DNA from: Clostridium ihumii AP5
GTDB taxonomy: Bacteria > Bacillota > Clostridia > Clostridiales > Clostridiaceae
NCBI RefSeq assembly: GCF_000612845.1
Contig: NZ_CCAT010000087.1
Span: forward strand, 1 to 54,038
Reading direction: 5' to 3'
Length of the DNA stretch: 54,038 nt
The translations under genes and the position numbers were made by a program. Below the pieces are notes generated by a model. The model made no database searches. It was given only the letters and a program-made list of their open reading frames with translations, and was not told the DNA's origin. Of the stretch, positions 9,064 through 17,556 are shown piece by piece (position 1 is the stretch's first letter; every line of letters starts with the position of its first letter).

Positions 9064-10362
9064 ATGTATTTTGATTTGAAAGACATTATAAAAGAATCAA
9101 AAGTAGGTTTAGATGAAGGAATAGAAATTGGTTTTTCAGGTAAAGATTTTTCTTTTAAAAAGTTTCGATATGAAGGTGAAAATATTATTCTTGTTTTTAA
9201 GAAAAATGACAATGAAGTTGAGATAAGTTTAAATAACAATAGATTAAAAGAATCTATTAAAATAGATGAAAATATAGAATGTGAAGTAGATGAGATAGAA
9301 GAATTAGTTGAAGAAAGTGGAAATAATCTTTACACAGATATAGATGAATTTGTGGATGAGGTAATAGATGAAGAAAATAAAAATCCAATAAATGAAGAAA
9401 TAAATATTAATAAAAGTGAATTAGAAGAAATTATTGATGAAAGTTTAAAAAATGAAAATGATGAATTAATTGAAACGAAAGAATATAATTTTAATATAAT
9501 AGAACAGTATCAATCACAAATTGCTAAAACATATAGTGAAAATAATTTAGAAGAGAATAAAGAATTTTTAGAAGAGATTGTAGAAGAAGATATAGTTCAT
9601 GAAAATCTGAAGATACAAATAGAAGAGGCTAGTTACAATATTTTAACTAAAGTTATGATTATAAGATTTAATGAGCCTATTGATAAAAATATCTTAGAAA
9701 AGGATTTTTTTGATATATTTGATATAAGCTTACTAGAGTATGATGACGAATTGCTTAAATTTATGAGCAAGGTAAAGGATATAAAACAAGGTAAGGTTAA
9801 TACAGAATTTGAAATAAAATTTGAAAGTTCTCAAAGCTTAGATTTAAGTAGAAAGATTAGCATTAAATTTAATAAAGGATATATGGAAAAGCAATACAAC
9901 TATTTAGTTAGTGATGATAAATTAGAAATTGAGTTTGAAAAATATTATATAAAAAAAGAACATCATATTATGAAATCCATATTTGGATTAGATATGAAAA
10001 AAATTGTTGAGGAAATTAATTTTAATTGTAATGTAAATGAGTTTAAGATTTGTTTTGAAGATATGCCAATGAATTTTATATATAAAGCATTAACAGTATC
10101 AAAGGAACAAGATAAATATTTCGTAGCAATAGGAAATGAAAAAGTTGAATTTGAAGATACTGAGGAAAAGTATGAAGGGTATATAGGATTTAAAGAAGCA
10201 AAAATAAATTTAGAATTACCTACGGGAATAAAAAAACAATTAAATTTATATTTTAAATTTTTAGAACATGCAGTAATAGCTATATGGGATGAAAATTCAT
10301 TTTCAGATGAGTTTATAAATTATATGAAAATTAAAGATGTAGTGTCAATATCAGTAGGATAA
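9064..10362 (+). CDS. Acidic protein of unknown function in the surface locus
   Basis: This 432-aa protein belongs to no family I recognise. It has no signal peptide or membrane segment, so it is predicted to be cytosolic. Residues 80-185 are strongly Glu/Asp-rich, with many EEI, DEF and EEIVEE runs, suggesting a disordered or helical acidic spacer. The flanks (1-75 and 190-432) look like mixed alpha/beta folds. A segment starting MIIRFNEPIDKNIL faintly recalls the FNEPI strand of SbsA-type Ig-like domains, but this is not a secure match. The AAAGGGG Shine-Dalgarno sequence is well placed before the ATG. The gene stands alone between two REP-like blocks and has its own terminator. Its position suggests a link to surface-protein assembly, but nothing in the sequence proves it. 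Confidence 0.75.
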   Translation: MYFDLKDIIKESKVGLDEGIEIGFSGKDFSFKKFRYEGENIILVFKKNDNEVEISLNNNRLKESIKIDENIECEVDEIEELVEESGNNLYTDIDEFVDEVIDEENKNPINEEININKSELEEIIDESLKNENDELIETKEYNFNIIEQYQSQIAKTYSENNLEENKEFLEEIVEEDIVHENLKIQIEEASYNILTKVMIIRFNEPIDKNILEKDFFDIFDISLLEYDDELLKFMSKVKDIKQGKVNTEFEIKFESSQSLDLSRKISIKFNKGYMEKQYNYLVSDDKLEIEFEKYYIKKEHHIMKSIFGLDMKKIVEEINFNCNVNEFKICFEDMPMNFIYKALTVSKEQDKYFVAIGNEKVEFEDTEEKYEGYIGFKEAKINLELPTGIKKQLNLYFKFLEHAVIAIWDENSFSDEFINYMKIKDVVSISVG

Positions 10363-10391
10363 AGAGAGAATTTAATGTTCTCTCTTTTTTT
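10363..10391 (+). terminator. Intrinsic terminator
   Basis: AGAGAGAA and TTCTCTCT form a hairpin with a 7-base loop followed by a T run, immediately after the stop codon of the acidic protein gene. Confidence 0.85.
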
Positions 10392-10429
10392 ATGGAGTTT
10401 AATTTTAAATATGAAATGAGAATTAATTT

Positions 10430-11160
10430 TTTCAAAATGGTGTTAATGTGTCAATAAATATGTAGTGTCAATTCTTGTAGGCCAGGTTTCAACCTTGCAA
10501 TTACATGATGTTATTTTAAATTTTGTAACCATATTAAAGATAGCCAAGACTAAAATCTCAGCTACGAAGGGGTAAAAGAAAACTTGTGCCGTATATTTAT
10601 TCAAATATTTTTCTGTAGGGTGGAATTTATTCTACCAATTTAAATATGCAAATAAGAGTATTATGAATGAAATGAATAATATTATAAATAACTGTCAAAT
10701 GTCCATTGTCAACTGTCAATTGATAAAGTAGGCGAGGTTTTAACCTTGCTGTTACACGATGTTATTTTGAATTTTATATCCATATTGAAGACCGCCAAGA
10801 CTAAAGTCTCAGCTACGAAGGGGTAAAAGAAAACTTGTGCCGTATATTTATTCAAATATTTTTCTGTAGGGTGGAATTTATTCTACCAATTTAAATATGC
10901 AAATAAGGGTATTATGAATGAAATGAATAATATTACAAATAACTGTCAAATGTACATTGTCAACTGTCAATTGATAAAGTAGGCGAGGTTTCAACCTTGC
11001 TGTTACACGATATTATTTTTAATGTTGTAGATATATCAAACATCGCCAAGGTTAAAACATCAGCTATGAAGAAAAAAGAAAATTATGCCAAGTTGGAGAC
11101 TACTAATACTAAAGTCTTAGCTACATAGGTTTCCTAACTACGGAGAGGTGAAGAAAAATT
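10430..11160. repeat. REP-like mosaic block with a ~251-bp tandem duplication
   Basis: Type A palindromes lie at 10477-10498, 10728-10749 and 10979-11000, a constant 251-base spacing. Type C lie at 10539-10565 and 10790-10816, type B at 10615-10636 and 10866-10887, and AACTGTCA spacers at about 10690 and 10941. The two A-C-B-spacer units are almost identical, which points to recent tandem duplication. Degenerate type C remnants follow at about 11040-11066 and 11098-11128. Confidence 0.85.
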
Positions 11161-11254
11161 GATTAAATAGAAAATATAATTGGGAATGAATAAATATTTG
11201 ATATTTTGGAAAGCTAAAATAGTATTGTTTTACAGAAAGGGAGGATATAAAGCA

Positions 11255-12499
11255 ATGAGAAAACATGATTTAATTAAAGCAATGACAGTAGCTATGAGCG
11301 TAGTTTTAAGTAGCAATACAATAGTTTTTGCAGCACAAGATAGCAATAATTTAGGTACATTAAAAGGACAAAATGCCATAGAAGTTATTTATATGATGAA
11401 TGTAAATAATAGTGAAGGTTTTAAAGTAAGTTCAGCTAAGTTTAAGAGTGATAAAGAAATAGAAGTAGTGTTTACAGATAAGGTTGATAAGGATTACATA
11501 TTATATAAAGATGGACGATTAATAGGAGAAAATATTAAAATAATTTTAAAAGGTGAAGATAAAAAGTGTGATTTAAAAGCAATTTTATCTGAAGATGGAA
11601 CAAAATTAGTTATAACAAAAGCTGATGGAACACCATTTAATGGTGAATATCAAATAATAGTAAACGAAATGATTAGATCATCTAAAGGAGCACAGATTGA
11701 AAGCTTTAAAACAGATATTTCTTCAGAAAATACTAAAAGAACATCTAACATATTAGAAGATAAAAATCCAGAAAAGAAAAAAGAAGATAAAGAGAATCGG
11801 GAATATAAAAAACAATGTAATGATAAATGTAATGAAGAAGCTGAAAAAAAATGCAAAGAAAAATGTAAAGAAAAATGCAAAGATGATCCAAGAAAAGATG
11901 CAGAAAAGCGTTGCATAGATAAATGCAAAGAAAATTCAAAAAAAGATTGTAAGGATAAATGTGATGGTGAATGTCAAAAGAAGAAACAACAATTAAAAAT
12001 TAAAGATAAAGAAGACGGTTCAAATATAGAAATAAAAACTAAAGAAAAAACAGAAATAATTGATAAAAATAAAGAAGAAAAAGATTTAAAGAAAAATAAG
12101 AAAGAAGAAAACAAAGCTAAAGAAAAATGCAAAGATAAAGCAATGATAAAAGAAAATTACAGTGAAGAAAAAGCAACAATAAAAGAGGAAGAAAACAAAG
12201 AAGATAAAGAGAAAGCAACAATAAAAGAGGACGAAAATAAAGAAGATAAAGAGAAAGCAACAATAAAAGAGGAAGAAAATAAAGAAGATAAAGAAAAAGC
12301 AACAATAAAAGAGGAAGAAAATAAAGAAGATAAAGAAAAAGCAACAATAAAAGAGGACGAAAATAAAGAAGATAAAGAAAAAGCAACAATAAAAGAGGAA
12401 GAAAACAAAGAAGATAAAGAAAAAGCAACAATAAAAGAAGAAAATAAAGAAGATAACAAAAATGAAAAAAGACATAATGCAACAGAAACTATAAATTGA
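11255..12499 (+). CDS. Secreted Ig-like / Cys-rich / Lys-Glu repeat protein
   Basis: This 414-aa protein starts at an ATG with AAAGGGAGG ten bases upstream; a longer in-frame start would add 25 residues without a ribosome site. Residues 1-26 are a signal peptide (ending VFA). Residues about 45-165 form a single SbsA-type Ig-like domain with VVFTDKVDKD, FNGEYQIIV and IRSSKGA, close to those in 12906-17219. Next is a Cys/Lys-rich stretch with repeated KCKEKC spacing (CxxxC, a dozen or more cysteines). The tail has about seven copies of a 14-residue unit, KATIKEEENKEDKE. There are no CWB2, LPXTG or SLH motifs, so the anchoring mode is unknown. The extreme charge pattern suggests an extended wall-spanning or crosslinked tail. 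Confidence 0.82.
   Translation: MRKHDLIKAMTVAMSVVLSSNTIVFAAQDSNNLGTLKGQNAIEVIYMMNVNNSEGFKVSSAKFKSDKEIEVVFTDKVDKDYILYKDGRLIGENIKIILKGEDKKCDLKAILSEDGTKLVITKADGTPFNGEYQIIVNEMIRSSKGAQIESFKTDISSENTKRTSNILEDKNPEKKKEDKENREYKKQCNDKCNEEAEKKCKEKCKEKCKDDPRKDAEKRCIDKCKENSKKDCKDKCDGECQKKKQQLKIKDKEDGSNIEIKTKEKTEIIDKNKEEKDLKKNKKEENKAKEKCKDKAMIKENYSEEKATIKEEENKEDKEKATIKEDENKEDKEKATIKEEENKEDKEKATIKEEENKEDKEKATIKEDENKEDKEKATIKEEENKEDKEKATIKEENKEDNKNEKRHNATETIN
12172..12460 (+). repeat. 42-bp in-frame tandem repeat
   Basis: About seven tandem 42-base units encode KATIKEEENKEDKE or its EDE variant. They differ by a few silent or conservative changes (GAG/GAA, GAA/GAC, AAC/AAT). Such an array can change copy number by slippage or recombination and so alter tail length. 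Confidence 0.9.
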
Positions 12500-12531
12500 G
12501 TTTAGATAATAGTATTCCGTTGGGATTTAAA

Positions 12532-12561
12532 AATGAAGTCTGGGTAAGGCTTCATTTTTTT
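12532..12561 (+). terminator. Intrinsic terminator
   Basis: AATGAAGTC pairs with GGCTTCATT (including a wobble) around a short loop and is followed by a T run, 33 bases after the stop codon. Confidence 0.8.
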
Positions 12562-12905
12562 ATTTGAAATTATATTTATATAAGCTGAGTTTATACAAAA
12601 TAAAAAGGAAATATATCACAATGGATTTTGGATTACAAAACACATCAATTACAGATTAAAGAAAAAGAGAATTTTAATATTATGTTCTATTATATGAAAA
12701 TATAATTTAGTTATAGAAAGTAAAATGGGTCAAGGGGGGTTAATTTTGTTTGGAATATGTTGTAAAATGTAAAATGGAATAAAGTTAAGTATTAAGCTAA
12801 AATTTATTCAATATTAGACGATAATTTTATATAGTCTAATATTTGATAAAAATTGTATTTAATTATACATAATAATTATTAATCTATTAAAGATGGGGGG
12901 ATTAT
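12562..12905. other. Upstream region of the 1437-aa CWB2 gene
   Basis: This 344-base AT-rich stretch has no gene. It contains an inverted repeat, AATATTAGAC at 12810-12819 and GTCTAATATT at 12834-12843, which could be an operator or a leader hairpin. GGGGGG lies just before the start codon at 12906. I see no other supported feature. Confidence 0.5.
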
Positions 12906-15900
12906 ATGAAAACAAGATGGAAATCACTAATGGTAGCTGTTTGTTCTATGATGATTATATCAACTACTGCATATGCTATAGATAAAAATGTATTAGTTGG
13001 AAATACTCGATTTGAAACTGCTACTGAGGTTAGTGAATATGGATTCGAACAAAGCAGTAATATAGTATTAGTAAATGGTGAGTCAATTGCTGATGCACTT
13101 TCAGCTACACCTTTTGCTAAGTTAAAAGAAGCACCTATTCTTTTAACTGAAAAAGACAGGTTAACAGATGTTACAAAGTCAGAGATTAAAAGATTAAAAG
13201 CTAGTAATATATACATTGTTGGAGGGAAAGGCGTTGTTTCTGATAATGTTGTAAGTGAGCTTAAGAAAATAGGATATAATGTTTATAGAATCTATGGTCA
13301 AACTAGATATGAAACTTCACTTAATGTAGCAAAAGAAATAGATAAAATTAAGAGTGTGAGTGAAGTAGCAGTAGTTAATGGATACAATGGTTTGGCAGAT
13401 GCACTATCTGTAGCTTCACCAGCTGCAATTAGAAATATGCCAATCATATTATCATCTATAGATGAGTTAGGTAGCGCTGAAAAGTGGATAAATAGTAAAA
13501 GCATAAAAAAAAGCTACATAATTGGAGGAGAAGGAGTTATTTCAAGATATCTTGAAAGTAACTTAAAAAATCCTCAAAGAATATATGGTGTAAATAGATG
13601 GAAGACAAATGCTAGAGTATTAGAACACTTCTTTAATCAAACAGAATTATATAATATATATCTAGCTAAAGATGGAGCCGCAAAAACAAGTGAACTTGTA
13701 GATGCACTTGCAGCAGGTCCAATTGCAGCTAAGCAAAATTCACCAGTGATGTTAGTTGGAGACAAATTAGATGTATGGCAAGAAGAATACTTAAAACCAA
13801 GAAACGCTAAATCAATAACTCAAGTTGGTGGAGGAGTTAGTATAAATTCTATTGAAGGAGTTATTAAAGCATTAAACTTTAAGGAAGTAAATGAAACAGA
13901 AGTATCTTATGTTGATTACTTAAATTGTCAACAGATAGAAATTTATTTTGGAAGTTCAATAGATAAAGATTCAGTAATTCAAAATGGAAAATTAAGAAAA
14001 GATGCAATAGAAATTACAGCAAGAGATAACTCTGTTGAGGGAGAAATTACAGGTCTTGATGAGTTTAGTGCAAGACTTGAAGAGAATAATAAAAAGTTAG
14101 TAATAACTAGAGATTTAAGTACAGAAAAAATATTTAATGGAACTTATACTATAAGAGTTACAGATAAAATAAGAACTGAAAAAGGTTATCCAGTAGAACC
14201 TTATGTAATTGAATTACAGATAAGAGATACTGTTAGACCACAGGTGAAAAATGTAATTTATGATGATGTATATGGAAATCTTTCAATTTCATTTACAAAA
14301 CCAATAAAGAATTTTCCTGTTATAACTATAGATGGGAAAAAAGTCACTGAAGATAATAATGTTGAGTTTTTAGAAACTAGAGATAAAGTTATTTTAAAAA
14401 GAGAGAAACTTAATGAATTACAGTGTATTGGAAAAACAGTTCAAGTTATAGTATATGGTGGAACAGATTATAGAAATTTAGAGATGATAAGACATGCAAG
14501 TAGTTTAAGACTTGTAAAGCCAGGTGAAGAAAGAAAAGTTGAAGAAGTTAAAATTAAAAATGCTAAAGAATTTACAATAACATTTGCATCACCAGTAGAT
14601 CAAGCAACAGTTGTAGATGCTAATGGTAAAATATTGAAAAGCAATTTAAAAATTACTTCTGAGGGGACTGGACATGATAAGAACAGTCAAATAACTAGTG
14701 GAGATGAATTATATGGAACATTTTCTCCAGATAAGAGAACATTGACTGTAAAAAGAGAATTTAATAATGACAAGAATTTTAACGGGAAATATAGAGTTGT
14801 GGTTACAAGTAGTGTAAGAACTAATGATGGGGCTGATTTTGTACCATATGATGGTGCAATAGAATTACATGACAACTTAAATCCAGAAGTAATAAGTACA
14901 ATGTATGATAGTGTAAATGGTGTTGTTAAGATAATATTTAGTGAGCCATTAAAAACTAAGCCTACTATAACAATAAAAGGTGGGCTTTTAGGTAATAAAC
15001 CCGCAGAAGAATTTAATACTACTTCAGAATTACTTTTAAATGAAACAAATAAAAGTATGATAACAATAAGCTACAATGCTTTAAAGATTCATAGATTAGT
15101 GGACACAGATTATCCAGATGGAACAACATATAAACTTACAATAAAAAATGCTACAGACTTTAAAGACAATAAACAAGTTGAAGATCAGTATGTTGACAGA
15201 GATATTCATATAAAGCCTATTTATGAAGGATTTAAAGTAGACAAGGTTGTTGAGTTAAACACAGATAATAAACCAGGTATAAATGAATATTTAGTTTATT
15301 TTAATGAAAAAATATTTAGACCTAGTGTTGATAATTTCTCTATTGAAGGAATTGCAGAAAAAGCATCTGATGTAATGCTTGTAACTAATCCAGAAACGAA
15401 TGTATCTGACCAAAAAGTTGCAAAAGTTATCTTTGGAAATGGTTATGTAAATAAGGGAAACACAATAACAGGACTTGCAGATCAAACATTGGTGATTAAG
15501 GATGTTAAAGCGCAAAGTGGAGCTATATTAGCTGAAAATGTTGCGAATGTAACAGTTAGAGATAATACATCTCCTAAATTAATAGAAGCAACATTAAAAG
15601 ATAATTCAGGTAATCATAATATTGTTGAGTTGAATCTAAGATTTAGTGAACCAGTTAAACTAAAGGATACAAGTATGGATGAGCTTACTACATTACAACA
15701 AACATTTGATTTTGAATCTGAAATTAAATATTTAGATTACACTGGAAAAGTATCAAATGTAAAATTAGGAACTAATCAGTTAAATGATTTAGAAGAAACA
15801 GTGTATGATAAAGAAAGTATAACTTATAAATTTACAAAAGATAATGTGGAAATAATTGATAATGTAAATAATGTTAAAGGATTCAATCAACTTATAGCAG

Positions 15901-17219
15901 GAAGTGGATTTAAAGTAATAGCTGGACCTGGAAAAAGTTTTAAGGATGAAAATGGTGTTAGCTTTAATGCTAATAAGGATGGAAACGAATTAAAAGACAA
16001 AGATATACCAACATCTGTAGAAGTAAAAAGAAAAAATATATATATAGGATATATATCACAAAATGATCCATATAGAGAGACTAATGGAGAGCTTGGATAT
16101 AATATATGGTTTAGTGAACAACCTAATATTTATGGATCAACTGTAGACATAGAATATAGTTATAAGGGCACTGATAATAGAATAAATCAAAAGGATATAG
16201 AGTATAATTCAAAAGATGAGAATATAGGAAAACTTTCATTTAAGAAAAATAGCATAAATTTAGGTGGTATAGGGAATTCTGTAGAAGGTAATATGATTAT
16301 AAAAGACGTATATTCAAAAAATGGAAGTGGCAATATGTTAAATTCAGTGCCTATAGATAGGGTTAAATTAAGAGATAACATGGAAGTAGTATTACAAAAC
16401 GCAAAATTTAACGCTAGTACATCTAGCTTAGAATTAAAGTTTAGCGATAATGTTGATAGTGAAACAGTTAAAAATTACTTTGCAAATTCTATGAATATGA
16501 ATAGTAATGGAAGCTCTTTAACTAAATATCCTATAATAGAAAGTGTTAACCCAGCTAATGTGCCAGCTAAGGAGATAACAATAAAATTTGATTTAAATTT
16601 AGCTTCAACAGAATCTAAAAATGCAAGTAGAGATGAGTTTTTAAATTTTATAATGAATGAAGATTTAAAATTGAAAACTCTAAGTAGTACTTCAAAAGGA
16701 TATATAAAGGATACTAGGGGATGGCAAATTAAACCAGATACAAATATTGATATTATCCAAGATAATAAATTGGCATATAGTATTGAAAATATAAATGCCA
16801 CATCTGATGTTGAGATAAGTAGTATAGATTATGAATATAATAGTAGTGAAAAATATCTTATATTTACATTTACATCACCAGTTGATACAAATGTTGTAAA
16901 GAATGGATGGATGAACACAATAAAAATAAATAGGGGAAATGAGAGATTAATAAATTTCCCAACAAGTAGTTCAGAAAAAATAGATGAAAATAAAGTTAAA
17001 TTAACATTAGCAGGTGGAAATTTAGATGCATTCCACAGCTTTATGATAGTAAATTCTACAATAAGTGCAACTACAGGATACTATCCAATGCAAGCAAATG
17101 AAAGGAATGCATATAATTTGATTACAGATAATATTGGAACTTTAATTCATTCTAAAAAGCCAGGTTCAGTTTTAATAATTAATGTTAATAATTTAGAAGA
17201 AAGTACAGATACTCCTTAA
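12906..17219 (+). CDS. Large secreted CWB2 protein with SbsA-type Ig-like array
   Basis: This 1437-aa protein has a signal peptide (1-24, ending TAYA) and three CWB2 modules (about 27-322). About 1100 residues of beta-rich tandem domains follow. At least three of these are clear SbsA-type Ig-like units with a conserved layout: EIYFGSSIDK or TFASPVDQAT, then FNGTYTIRV or FNGKYRVVV, then DNLNPEV, plus FSEPxK strands. More divergent copies continue to the C-terminus (FTFTSPVDTN near residue 1320). This architecture fits a long wall-bound stalk or S-layer-associated protein. The single Ig-like domain of 11255-12499 is related to the first ones here. A GGGGGG ribosome site precedes the ATG, and an intrinsic terminator follows. 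No enzymatic domain is visible. Confidence 0.9.
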   Translation: MKTRWKSLMVAVCSMMIISTTAYAIDKNVLVGNTRFETATEVSEYGFEQSSNIVLVNGESIADALSATPFAKLKEAPILLTEKDRLTDVTKSEIKRLKASNIYIVGGKGVVSDNVVSELKKIGYNVYRIYGQTRYETSLNVAKEIDKIKSVSEVAVVNGYNGLADALSVASPAAIRNMPIILSSIDELGSAEKWINSKSIKKSYIIGGEGVISRYLESNLKNPQRIYGVNRWKTNARVLEHFFNQTELYNIYLAKDGAAKTSELVDALAAGPIAAKQNSPVMLVGDKLDVWQEEYLKPRNAKSITQVGGGVSINSIEGVIKALNFKEVNETEVSYVDYLNCQQIEIYFGSSIDKDSVIQNGKLRKDAIEITARDNSVEGEITGLDEFSARLEENNKKLVITRDLSTEKIFNGTYTIRVTDKIRTEKGYPVEPYVIELQIRDTVRPQVKNVIYDDVYGNLSISFTKPIKNFPVITIDGKKVTEDNNVEFLETRDKVILKREKLNELQCIGKTVQVIVYGGTDYRNLEMIRHASSLRLVKPGEERKVEEVKIKNAKEFTITFASPVDQATVVDANGKILKSNLKITSEGTGHDKNSQITSGDELYGTFSPDKRTLTVKREFNNDKNFNGKYRVVVTSSVRTNDGADFVPYDGAIELHDNLNPEVISTMYDSVNGVVKIIFSEPLKTKPTITIKGGLLGNKPAEEFNTTSELLLNETNKSMITISYNALKIHRLVDTDYPDGTTYKLTIKNATDFKDNKQVEDQYVDRDIHIKPIYEGFKVDKVVELNTDNKPGINEYLVYFNEKIFRPSVDNFSIEGIAEKASDVMLVTNPETNVSDQKVAKVIFGNGYVNKGNTITGLADQTLVIKDVKAQSGAILAENVANVTVRDNTSPKLIEATLKDNSGNHNIVELNLRFSEPVKLKDTSMDELTTLQQTFDFESEIKYLDYTGKVSNVKLGTNQLNDLEETVYDKESITYKFTKDNVEIIDNVNNVKGFNQLIAGSGFKVIAGPGKSFKDENGVSFNANKDGNELKDKDIPTSVEVKRKNIYIGYISQNDPYRETNGELGYNIWFSEQPNIYGSTVDIEYSYKGTDNRINQKDIEYNSKDENIGKLSFKKNSINLGGIGNSVEGNMIIKDVYSKNGSGNMLNSVPIDRVKLRDNMEVVLQNAKFNASTSSLELKFSDNVDSETVKNYFANSMNMNSNGSSLTKYPIIESVNPANVPAKEITIKFDLNLASTESKNASRDEFLNFIMNEDLKLKTLSSTSKGYIKDTRGWQIKPDTNIDIIQDNKLAYSIENINATSDVEISSIDYEYNSSEKYLIFTFTSPVDTNVVKNGWMNTIKINRGNERLINFPTSSSEKIDENKVKLTLAGGNLDAFHSFMIVNSTISATTGYYPMQANERNAYNLITDNIGTLIHSKKPGSVLIINVNNLEESTDTP

Positions 17220-17223
17220 TAAG

Positions 17224-17253
17224 AAAAGCTAGCATTATTTGCTAGCTTTTTTT
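17224..17253 (+). terminator. Intrinsic terminator
   Basis: AAAGCTAGCA pairs with TGCTAGCTTT around a short loop, followed by a T run, 5 bases after the stop codon. Confidence 0.9.
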
Positions 17254-17287
17254 GATTTATTTTCCATGAAGTAAGTATTAATAATGC

Positions 17288-17360
17288 ATTATTATATTCG
17301 ATAATATTTATATGTAATTTTATAAAACATTAGATCATAATAATTATCGAATATAATAAT
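17288..17360. repeat. Perfect 18-bp inverted repeat upstream of a CWB2 gene
   Basis: The arm at 17288-17305 (ATTATTATATTCGATAAT) is exactly the reverse complement of the arm at 17343-17360, with 37 bases between. It lies about 200 bases before the next CWB2 start. It may be a protein-binding site, a leader hairpin or the scar of a small mobile element. Confidence 0.75.
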
Positions 17361-17556
17361 ATAATGATGACATGTAAAGAATTTTTAATGTAAAAAGTAA
17401 TGCTTATTTTATTTCATTAGAAATATGTGTTATTATTTATTATGGTAATTATTTGACAAAATGGAACAAATCTTAAAATGTTAATGATTTATGTAGTTCA
17501 AATTAAATTAAAAATTATATTTCAAATTAAGAATTTTATTTGAAGGGAGAGCGGAT

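Noticed and set aside
10430-11160. Possible CRISPR array (regularly spaced repeats)
   Set aside because: The 'spacers' are themselves repeated, the period is 251 bases, several palindrome types alternate in orientation, and no cas genes are present.
12086-12482. Overlapping minus-strand reading frames rich in Phe, Leu and Ser
   Set aside because: They are antisense shadows of the Lys/Glu tandem repeat, with no ribosome sites.
17288-17360. Invertible promoter switch like that of CwpV
   Set aside because: The segment between the arms is only 37 bases and no recombinase gene is in the window; kept only as an inverted repeat.
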